A program made the translations under genes and the position numbers. A DNA stretch of 64,000 bases from an uncultured Ignavibacteriota bacterium (GTDB taxonomy: Bacteria > Bacteroidota > Ignavibacteria > UBA10030 > UBA8401), in the NCBI GenBank assembly GCA_903884005.1, contig CAISDA010000017.1:95102-159101 (forward strand), in the 5' to 3' direction. This document shows, one piece after another, positions 54,038 to 61,228 of this stretch; the stretch's first letter is position 1; every line of letters begins with the position of its first letter. Below the pieces are notes generated by a model. The model was not told where the DNA came from, did no database searches, and worked only from the letters and a program-made list of their open reading frames with translations.

Positions 54038-55315
54038 ATGTTGTTGTATGCGCGAGGTTCTGAAACAACCGAATTGTCCGAAGAGGATATGCGGCAGGGG
54101 CTGGCCGATGCATTCGAAAAATTGGGAGTACGGAAAAAAGTGCTGGCGCTTCCCCCGGACTATACGCGGTTCCATTCGCACGCGGGCATACTGACGCGCC
54201 TCGCATGGGAGCATTATGGCTCGTTGCTGACCGACATTCTTCCCGCGCTCGGAACGCATTCGGCGATGACGAAGCCGCAGATCGAACACATGTTCGGCAC
54301 GGTGCCGGCGGATCTCTTCCGGGTTCACGATTGGCGGAACGACATTGTGACGCTCGGCGAAGTGCCGGGCGACTTCATCCGCGAACAGTCGGAAGGGAAA
54401 CTGAACTACCATTGGAGCGCTCAGGTCAACAAGCTCCTGGTGAACGGCGGATTCGATCTCATCCTGTCCATCGGTCAGGTGGTTCCCCATGAAGTGATCG
54501 GGATGGCGAACTACAATAAGAACGTGTTCGTCGGAACGGGCGGCCAGGAAGGCATCAACAAGAGCCATTTTCTCGGCGCCGTCTACGGTATGGAGCGCAT
54601 CATGGGCCGGGCCGATACGCCGGTGCGCCGCGTCTTGAATTATGCGTCGGACCATTTTGCGAAGCATCTGCCGATCGTGTACGTGCAGACGGTGGTCTCA
54701 ATGGGAAGCGACGGACATCTGAAAGTCCGGGGCCTCTACATCGGTGACGACATCGAATGCTTCAATCGCGCGGCGGAACTGTCGCTCGCAGTGAATTTTA
54801 AAATGCTCGACGAGCCGCTCACAAAGGTCGTCGTCTATCTCGATCCGTCGGAATTCAAGAGCACGTGGCTGGGCAACAAGAGCGTGTACCGCACGCGTAT
54901 GGCGATCGCCGACGGGGGTGAACTGCTCGTGCTCGCGCCCGGCCTCGAAGAATTCGGCGAAGACAAGCAGATCGACGCGCTCATACGCAAGTATGGATAC
55001 GTGCAGACGCCCGAGGTGCTGCGCTTCGTGGAACAGAACGACGACCTTAAAAATAATTTGAGCGCGGCGGCTCATCTCATCCACGGCACAAGCGAGGGCC
55101 GGTTCACGATCACATACTGCCCCGGACACCTTACGCGGCAGGAGATCGAGGGCGTCGGATTCGGCTATACCGATTGCGCTGCGATGATGAAACGCTACGA
55201 CCCCGCGGTATTGACCGACGGCTACAACACGATGCCGGACGGCGAAAAAATATTTTATATTTCAAATCCCGCCCTCGGTCTCTGGGCGTACAAAAAAAGA
55301 TTTGAAGACAGTTGA
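54038..55315 (+). CDS. LarA-like nickel-pincer racemase/epimerase homologue (DUF2088)
   Basis: A 425-residue protein of the lactate-racemase (LarA, DUF2088) superfamily. Equivalents of the cofactor-binding residues are visible: PPDYTRF (Asp41, Arg44; LarA DDxTR), GTHSAMT (His74) and VVPHEVIGMANYNK (His151, Lys161), the region holding the pincer-bound Lys184 and His174 of LarA. Members racemise or epimerise hydroxyacids; one is a D-gluconate 2-epimerase that links gluconate and mannonate. Placement after uxaE, uxuB and kdgK suggests an aldonate substrate. None of larB, larC or larE, which make the nickel cofactor, is in this window. GGAGG before ATG 54038 is good. Confidence 0.8.
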   Translation: MLLYARGSETTELSEEDMRQGLADAFEKLGVRKKVLALPPDYTRFHSHAGILTRLAWEHYGSLLTDILPALGTHSAMTKPQIEHMFGTVPADLFRVHDWRNDIVTLGEVPGDFIREQSEGKLNYHWSAQVNKLLVNGGFDLILSIGQVVPHEVIGMANYNKNVFVGTGGQEGINKSHFLGAVYGMERIMGRADTPVRRVLNYASDHFAKHLPIVYVQTVVSMGSDGHLKVRGLYIGDDIECFNRAAELSLAVNFKMLDEPLTKVVVYLDPSEFKSTWLGNKSVYRTRMAIADGGELLVLAPGLEEFGEDKQIDALIRKYGYVQTPEVLRFVEQNDDLKNNLSAAAHLIHGTSEGRFTITYCPGHLTRQEIEGVGFGYTDCAAMMKRYDPAVLTDGYNTMPDGEKIFYISNPALGLWAYKKRFEDS

Positions 55316-55340
55316 AAAAAATCGAACACTCCTTCGGGGT

Positions 55341-55380
55341 GTGGGCGAGATGACATCTCGCCCTACATGGCGTTCAATGA
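55341..55380 (+). repeat. Dispersed modular hairpin repeat, copy 8 (short)
   Basis: Hairpin GGGCGAGATG (55343-55352) and CATCTCGCCC (55354-55363), followed by TACATGGCGTTCAATGAG, which resembles the edges of copies 2 and 6 in another orientation. No other modules. It lies between the LarA-like gene and pdxB. Confidence 0.7.
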
Positions 55381-55435
55381 GTCTCCCGGCCGCAAGCGAC
55401 GGGGGAGTATACCTCGAGCAATTTAGAATACTTAA

Positions 55436-56572
55436 ATGAAGATCGTCGTCGACAAAAATATACCGTTCATACACGGCGTGCTGGAACCGCACGCCGAAGT
55501 GATCTATCTGCCCGGGAGCCAGATCACCAGGGCCGATGTGATGGATGCCGATGCGCTCATCGTGCGCACGCGCACGCAATGCGACGCGGCGCTGCTCGAG
55601 GGAACATCCGTACGGTTCATTGCCACCGCGACGATCGGGCACGACCACATCGACGCGGATTTTTGCGCCGCGCACAACATTGCATGGACGAATGCGGCCG
55701 GGTGCAATTCCTCATCGGTGCATCAATATATTGCATGCGCGCTGACGCACCTTGCCGTAAAGCTGAATTTTTCACTGTCCTCCAGGACGGTGGGCATTGT
55801 CGGCGTCGGGAACGTGGGGACGAAAGTCGCATCGCTCTGCCGCGCGCTCGGCATGCGCGTACTGCTGAACGACCCGCCTCGCGCGCGCGCCGAAGGGAGC
55901 AGCGACTTTGTACCGTTCGAAACACTCGTCAAACAGTCGGACATCATCACCTTTCATGTGCCCCTGAACGACGGCGGCGAGGACAATACATTTCATCTGG
56001 CCGATGCACGGTTCTTTTCAATGGTCACTCCCGCGCAGATACTCATCAATTCGTCGCGCGGCGAAGTCGTAGACACGAAACTGCTCTCGGAGACCATTCG
56101 CCGCGGCGGCCTTGCCGCATGTGTGATCGATGTCTGGGAGAAGGAACCGAATATCGACATCAACCTGCTGAACCGGATCGATATCGGCACGCCGCACATC
56201 GCCGGATATTCGGCGGACGGGAAAGCGCACGGCACGGCTATGAGCGTCAACGCGGTCAGCGCGTTTTTCAACCTTGGGATACCTCAGTGGTTTCCCGACA
56301 CAGTGCCCGCGCCCGCGCAGCCGCTGATCACGATCGACTGTGAACATCTGACGCGCCAGGATGTTGTGCGCCGTGCTGTGCGCCATACGTACGATATCTG
56401 TGCGGACGATGAACGGCTGCGGCATTCGCCATCCACGTTCGAAAAGCAGCGGGCCGAGTATCCGCTGCGCAGAGAATTTTCTTCCTATACGGTGGAACTG
56501 CTGCATGCGAACTCGTCTATGGAATCGTCCCTTCAGGCATTAGGATTTACCATAACACACACACACATTTAG
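55436..56572 (+). CDS. pdxB: 4-phosphoerythronate dehydrogenase
   Basis: PdxB oxidises 4-phosphoerythronate in the DXP-dependent vitamin B6 pathway. The 378-residue protein is a D-2-hydroxyacid dehydrogenase with the Rossmann motif VGIVGVGNVGTKVASL, and the active-site residues Arg in NSSRGEVVDT, Glu in WEKEPNID and His in TPHIAGYSADGK. The about 95-residue extra C-terminal domain (from about residue 285) is specific for PdxB and absent in phosphoglycerate dehydrogenases. The start is ATG 55436 after a short AT-rich leader without a Shine-Dalgarno site. gnd follows 19 bases later. Confidence 0.9.
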   Translation: MKIVVDKNIPFIHGVLEPHAEVIYLPGSQITRADVMDADALIVRTRTQCDAALLEGTSVRFIATATIGHDHIDADFCAAHNIAWTNAAGCNSSSVHQYIACALTHLAVKLNFSLSSRTVGIVGVGNVGTKVASLCRALGMRVLLNDPPRARAEGSSDFVPFETLVKQSDIITFHVPLNDGGEDNTFHLADARFFSMVTPAQILINSSRGEVVDTKLLSETIRRGGLAACVIDVWEKEPNIDINLLNRIDIGTPHIAGYSADGKAHGTAMSVNAVSAFFNLGIPQWFPDTVPAPAQPLITIDCEHLTRQDVVRRAVRHTYDICADDERLRHSPSTFEKQRAEYPLRREFSSYTVELLHANSSMESSLQALGFTITHTHI

Positions 56573-56591
56573 AAAAACGGAGAAAAATACT

Positions 56592-58046
56592 ATGAGCACA
56601 AAAGCGGATATCGGCCTGGTTGGCCTTGCAGTCATGGGAGAAAATCTTGTCCTGAACATGGAAAGCAGAGGCTTCACCTGCGCCGTGTTCAACAGAACGG
56701 TGGACAAAGTCGATGCGTTGATGAACGGCAGAGGAAAAGGAAAAAAATTCATCGGCGCGCATACGATGGAGGAATTTGTCGGATCGCTTGCCGTGCCGCG
56801 CAAGGTGATGCTGATGGTCAAGGCCGGAAAACCGGTCGATGATTTCATCGAACAGATCATCCCGTTCCTGGAAAAAGGCGACATCATCATCGACGGCGGC
56901 AACTCGTATTTCCCCGATACGATTCGCAGAACGACGTATTGCGAATCGAAGGGACTGCTCTTTATCGGCACCGGCGTTTCGGGCGGCGAAGAGGGCGCGC
57001 TCAAAGGGCCGTCCATTATGCCGGGCGGATCGCCTGCGGCGTGGCCGCATGTGAAGCCGATCTTTCAGGCCATCGCCGCGAAGGTCGAAGACGGCACGCC
57101 GTGCTGCGATTGGGTGGGCGACAACGGCGCGGGTCACTTCGTGAAAATGGTGCACAACGGCATCGAGTACGGCGACATGCAGCTCATCTGCGAAGCCTAC
57201 CAGATCATGAAAGACCTGCTCGGCATGTCCGCCGAAGAGATGCACGACGTGTTCAAGAAATGGAACACGGGCGACCTGGACAGTTACCTCATCGAGATCA
57301 CGCGCGACATTCTCGCGTTCAAGGATGCGGACGGCGGGCCGATCGTGGACAAGATCCTCGACACGGCGGGACAAAAAGGAACGGGCAAATGGACAAGCGT
57401 CACGTCGCTCGATCTCGGCGTGCCCCTCACGCTGATCAGCGAAGCGGTCTATGCACGGTGCATCTCGGCGCAGAAGGATGATCGCGTCGAAGCATCGGCG
57501 ATCCTCAAAGGGCCCGCGCCGAAATTCACCGGCGACAAGCAGGCGTTCCTGAACGACCTGGAACAGGCGCTGTACGCGTCGAAGATCGTTTCGTATACGC
57601 AAGGATACGTGATGCTGCGCGCTGCTGCCGCAGAGTTCAAATGGAATCTGAACTATGGAGGCATCGCGCTGCTGTGGCGCGGCGGCTGCATCATCCGCTC
57701 TGCATTCCTGGGAAAGATCAAGGCGGCGTTCGACAAGAATCCGCAGCTCGGCAATCTCATGCTCGACCCGTTCTTCACCGGCAAGATCGAGGCCTCGCAG
57801 GATGCATGGCGCCGCGTCATTGCGACAGCAGTGATGAACGGCGTGTGGGTGCCGGCATTATCGACGGCGTTGAACTACTTCGACGGATTCAGGAACGCGC
57901 GGCTGCCGGCGAATTTGCTGCAGGCGCAGCGCGATTATTTCGGCGCGCACATGTACGAACGCACGGACAAGCCGAGAGGCGAATTCTTCCACACCAATTG
58001 GACCGGACGCGGCGGCGATACGGCATCGTCAACATACGTCGTGTAA
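56592..58046 (+). CDS. gnd: 6-phosphogluconate dehydrogenase, decarboxylating
   Basis: Gnd oxidises 6-phosphogluconate to ribulose-5-phosphate in the pentose phosphate pathway. The 484-residue protein begins with the Rossmann motif GLAVMGENLVLNMESRGF. It has the substrate motifs VSGGEEGALKGPSIMPGG and FVKMVHNGIEYGDMQL (Lys, His, Asn, Glu) and ends with FHTNWTGRGGDTASSTYVV, the C-terminal tail that enters the neighbouring subunit. The length matches the long (NADP-type) form. GGAGAAAAATACT precedes ATG 56592. It is followed by an intrinsic terminator and thus closes the operon-like run from uxaE. Confidence 0.95.
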   Translation: MSTKADIGLVGLAVMGENLVLNMESRGFTCAVFNRTVDKVDALMNGRGKGKKFIGAHTMEEFVGSLAVPRKVMLMVKAGKPVDDFIEQIIPFLEKGDIIIDGGNSYFPDTIRRTTYCESKGLLFIGTGVSGGEEGALKGPSIMPGGSPAAWPHVKPIFQAIAAKVEDGTPCCDWVGDNGAGHFVKMVHNGIEYGDMQLICEAYQIMKDLLGMSAEEMHDVFKKWNTGDLDSYLIEITRDILAFKDADGGPIVDKILDTAGQKGTGKWTSVTSLDLGVPLTLISEAVYARCISAQKDDRVEASAILKGPAPKFTGDKQAFLNDLEQALYASKIVSYTQGYVMLRAAAAEFKWNLNYGGIALLWRGGCIIRSAFLGKIKAAFDKNPQLGNLMLDPFFTGKIEASQDAWRRVIATAVMNGVWVPALSTALNYFDGFRNARLPANLLQAQRDYFGAHMYERTDKPRGEFFHTNWTGRGGDTASSTYVV

Positions 58047-58154
58047 GGAAACGCCTGCCATCATCCGCTTGCTGCACCGGGCCGCGTGCCGTAAAGGCCT
58101 CGCGATCCGGCGTCAGCCCGGCCGGTGCGGCGCATCCATCATATCGCAATCACG

Positions 58155-58990
58155 CTACACCAGGGGGTCGGTTATCGGCCCCCTGTTTTTTTCAGCACGC
58201 GTGCCGCCCATCTGCTCCTTCTTCCGCGCATCAACGAGATCCCGAATCATCCTGCTCAGATCGTGAATTCGATACGGCTTCATGATGAATTGCTTGATGC
58301 CGATCGCTTCCGCGATTTCGGCGTTGGCCTCATTGCTGAAGCCTGTGCACGGGAAAATGAGAAGATCGGATTTTATGTTCAGGGCCTGCTCCGCCAACTC
58401 GGTGCCCAACATGCCCGGCATTGTCTGGTCGGTGATCAGAACATCTATTTCGGAATGGTGTTCCTCGATGTATTTCAGCGCAGCCTGGCTGTTTGTCATG
58501 CCGACGACGCTGTAGCCGAGCTGAGAAAGGGCTTGTTGGGCCATCTCCACGAGTAGTTGTTGAAATCATGGGCGATACCGCCGGCCAGATTGCCGACGGC
58601 TTCCATTTTTTCGGATTGCCTCGCCCGCGCCTCTATCCGTTCGAGATTTTCCTCGGCCAGTTTGCGCTGTGTGATATCGCGGACGATTTCCTGGATCCTC
58701 CCGTCCGCCATGATTTTGCCGCTGAATTCTACCGGAACGAGTGTGCCGTCTCTTCGTATCATGTTCCTCTCCGATACGACGAACTTCCCTTTTTGCAGCA
58801 CATCGAGATGCAGCGCCGACTTGGCCTGGTCTTCGGCGCTCAGCAGGTCATTCATCGTGAGCGTCAACAGTTCATCGCGCACATATCCCACCATGGCGCA
58901 TCCGCTTGGATTGACATCCAGGTAGTTCCCCTGGATATCGGCAATAAAAATTCCATCGGCAGCCTCCTCGATGAGGATCCGATGCCGCGC
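58155..58990 (-). pseudogene. Relic of a hybrid sensor histidine kinase
   Basis: On the minus strand, a PAS domain (RILIEEAADGIFIADIQG ... RDELLTLTMNDLL ... VRDITQRKLAEENLERIEAR) has no start codon. It runs into the phospho-acceptor helix (MEAVGNLAGGIAHDFNN) and then shifts frame into the C-terminal part of a receiver domain (VEMAQQALSQLGYSVVGMTN, DVLITDQTMPG, KQFIMKPYR), ending at 58155. The rest of the HisKA domain, the whole ATPase domain and the first strand of the receiver with its acidic pocket are missing. This is a large internal deletion plus 5' truncation. The 131-residue receiver frame and the PAS frame would otherwise look like two small genes. Confidence 0.75.
58161..58192 (+). 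terminator. Intrinsic terminator after gnd
   Basis: CAGGGGG (58161-58167) and CCCCCTG (58179-58185) form a GC-rich stem, with a short inner CGG pairing, followed by seven T residues (58186-58192). A strong terminator for gnd at the right distance. It overlaps the last codons of the minus-strand receiver relic. Confidence 0.85.
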
Positions 58991-59375
58991 CGTTCGTGAG
59001 GATCTGCCGCTTTATAACGGCAGGTGAGGTGGACCCATTTCCCATATCGTTGTCCTTGCTCCGAGGGGGGCGCAGTGAATATCGTATCTCTTAAATAACA
59101 TTCCCATCACATGCATCCATATCGGGTCGATGCCGCATGAGTACCATTGTTGGGCATGCAGGATGGAGACCGATGGTGTATACAATGCGTGTACGTAAAT
59201 ATGGGAATTTATGAAGTAATGGGAAAAGGGGAATGGAACAAATGATTGGAGGGGTACATCTGCTGTTGGTATGGGAATTATCCTGCACGCCGGACGAATA
59301 ACGATGGCGGAGGAATTCATGCGCGCGGCAGTATCTCCGTTCGCGCAGACACAACGGGAGCTGCAGGGTCCGGTC
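58991..59375. other. Intergenic stretch without recognised gene
   Basis: About 385 bases between the kinase relic and the NarL-like gene. Minus-strand frames here have no family resemblance and differ in composition from neighbours. The left end carries a few codons upstream of the PAS relic, with a TAA before them. No repeat copy or RNA gene was found. Confidence 0.4.
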
Positions 59376-60008
59376 TCAGCTCACCAAACCGTTGCGGTGG
59401 GCGTAATGAATAAAATCGGCGTTGCACTTCATGTTCATTTTCTCCAGTGCGCGCGCGCGATAATTGCTGACCGTCTTCACATTGAGTGACAGTTCTTCGG
59501 CGATCGCTGTGAGCGATTTGCCGTTGATAATGCCGATGAAGACAGAAAATTCGCGAGTGGACAACGTCTTGTGCGGGGCAAGTGTCGAGGTAGTGTGAAG
59601 CTGCCGCTCCAGGAGTTCACCAAGCTGCGGCGTGAGAAACTTTCCGCCTGCTGCAATTTTACGTATCGCCTGTATGATGAGGTCGGTGTCGGCGTCTTTG
59701 GTCAGATACGCGGCGGCGCCGGCTTTAAGCGCACGGATGCCGAATTGTTCCTCGGAATGCATGCTCAGCACGAGAATGCAGAGGGCGGGAAATTCGTCCT
59801 GAAGATTGCCGATAAATTCCAGGCCATTTTTATTCGGCATTGTGATATCGAGCAGAATGACATCGCACGGAGCACTGCGAAGCACGTGTAACGCATCGTG
59901 TGCGGTGGAGACATCGGCGATGACGTCGAAGGTATCCTCCGCTTCCAACAATTGCCGCAAGCCGTGCCGCACGATGGCATGGTCATCAACGATAAGAATA
60001 CGCGTCAT
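59376..60008 (-). CDS. NarL/FixJ-family response regulator
   Basis: A 210-residue regulator. The receiver domain has the acidic pair Asp8/Asp9 (LIVDDH), phospho-acceptor Asp54 (VILLDITMPNKNG) and Lys in YLTKDAD. The LuxR-type helix-turn-helix is at the C-terminus (LSTREFSVFIGIINGKSLTAIAEELSLNVKTVSNYRA, split here by convention into scan and recognition helices). Its start overlaps the stop of the upstream kinase gene by four bases (ATGA in the minus direction). It is the output of the three-gene signalling set. Confidence 0.92.
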   Translation of the reverse strand: MTRILIVDDHAIVRHGLRQLLEAEDTFDVIADVSTAHDALHVLRSAPCDVILLDITMPNKNGLEFIGNLQDEFPALCILVLSMHSEEQFGIRALKAGAAAYLTKDADTDLIIQAIRKIAAGGKFLTPQLGELLERQLHTTSTLAPHKTLSTREFSVFIGIINGKSLTAIAEELSLNVKTVSNYRARALEKMNMKCNADFIHYAHRNGLVS

Positions 60009-61228
60009 TCTATCACCAAAGGAATATGTGCAGTGACTGTTGTTCCGGATTCTGGCACGCTGGAAATCACGACATCACCACCCAGCGATAACGCCCGTTC
60101 TTTCATCCCCAGCAATCCGATAGACCTGGGACCGCTAGCCCGTGTTTCCGGTATGCCGCAGCCGTTATCGGCAACTTCGAGGTACAGCACTTGATTCGTG
60201 ATCGCAAGTTTTGTCGTGACGACCGTAGCGCCAGAATGACGCGCCACATTCGTGAGCGATTCCTGGAAGATCCGGAACATTGCGGTCGAGATCAACTGCG
60301 GCAGCGCATCAACATTCGTATCGATGTCGATGCTGACCTCGATGCCGGATTGCTGCATGAATGTGCGCGCATGCCATTCCACGGCAGCTCCCAGGCCCAA
60401 TTCGTCCAACACACCAGGACGCAGCTCTGTTGCGATATGGCGCACAGTCCGTATCGTTTCATCAACGTAGCCGCACAAGAGAATGAGCTGGTCGTGAAGC
60501 TCGCCATCATCTCTTTTCTTTTTTGCCAGTCCCGAGATGCTCATTTTCAGGGCTGTTAACGTCTGTCCCAATTCATCGTGAATCTCGCGGGCAATGGCGG
60601 TCCGCTCTTCCTCGCGCACCTGGACGAGGTGGGATGCAAGTATTCGCAGCTGGTCGCGCGATGTCTGCAGCGCGTTCTCGGCCTGCTTGCGTTCGGTGAT
60701 ATCGACCATTGTCGCGAGGAACTCTTCGCTGTTTTCCGAAACGGTGCCGGTGAGGTGAACATAGATCGGCACGCTGTCGGACGTTGAAAGCGTCACATCA
60801 CAGGATCTATTGGCCTTGCTTTCGAATACTTTTTGAAAAAAATAATTAAACGCAGCCTGTGTGTCTTCCGACACAAAGTGGCGAAAGAGCTTGTTCTCCA
60901 GACGCGATCGTTCTCTGCCCAGCAGGCGCGCGCAGGCAAAGTTTATTTTTTGGATCTCCCCGGCTGCGCTCAGTGTCACATACCCGGACGGCGCAAAATC
61001 ATAGAGGTCTTTATAGTTGTCTCCCACCTTCTGTGCAACCGACCGTGCCGCGACAAGTTCTTCATTTTGTATTTCCAGTTCGATTCGGTGCACCTCGAGT
61101 TCGTGGACGAGGTGGATCGTCTCCATAGTGGAAGGCCGCGGGGCGTCGACAGCGGATCTCTGTTTCAACACCTCTTCCGATCGTAAGCGCAGCATTGCTG
61201 TTTCCGGATCGTCGATGGAAGTATTCAT
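60005..61228 (-). CDS. PAS-containing NarX-type sensor histidine kinase
   Basis: A 407-residue kinase with no clear membrane helix. An N-terminal coiled region (VHELEVHRIELEIQNEEL) is followed by a PAS domain (YDFAPSGYVTLSAAGEIQ ... VDITERKQAE). A HisKA_3 domain comes next with His217 in AIAREIHDELGQTLTAL, and an HATPase domain with DNGCGIPE and GLLGMKERALSLGG. HisKA_3 kinases pair with NarL-type regulators, as the next gene confirms. The start at 61228 (MNTSIDDPE) overlaps the stop of the CheB-CheR gene. The upstream in-frame extension to 61345 lies inside that gene and is not used. Confidence 0.9.
   Translation of the reverse strand: MNTSIDDPETAMLRLRSEEVLKQRSAVDAPRPSTMETIHLVHELEVHRIELEIQNEELVAARSVAQKVGDNYKDLYDFAPSGYVTLSAAGEIQKINFACARLLGRERSRLENKLFRHFVSEDTQAAFNYFFQKVFESKANRSCDVTLSTSDSVPIYVHLTGTVSENSEEFLATMVDITERKQAENALQTSRDQLRILASHLVQVREEERTAIAREIHDELGQTLTALKMSISGLAKKKRDDGELHDQLILLCGYVDETIRTVRHIATELRPGVLDELGLGAAVEWHARTFMQQSGIEVSIDIDTNVDALPQLISTAMFRIFQESLTNVARHSGATVVTTKLAITNQVLYLEVADNGCGIPETRASGPRSIGLLGMKERALSLGGDVVISSVPESGTTVTAHIPLVIE

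Noticed and set aside
4353..55380. CRISPR array
   Set aside because: The repeated blocks are scattered singly across 51 kb and not spaced as direct repeats with unique spacers; no cas genes are present.
58496..58894. Independent PAS protein and, at 58155-58550, an independent receiver protein
   Set aside because: The two overlap in different frames at the joint of a deleted hybrid kinase; neither has a proper beginning or end.
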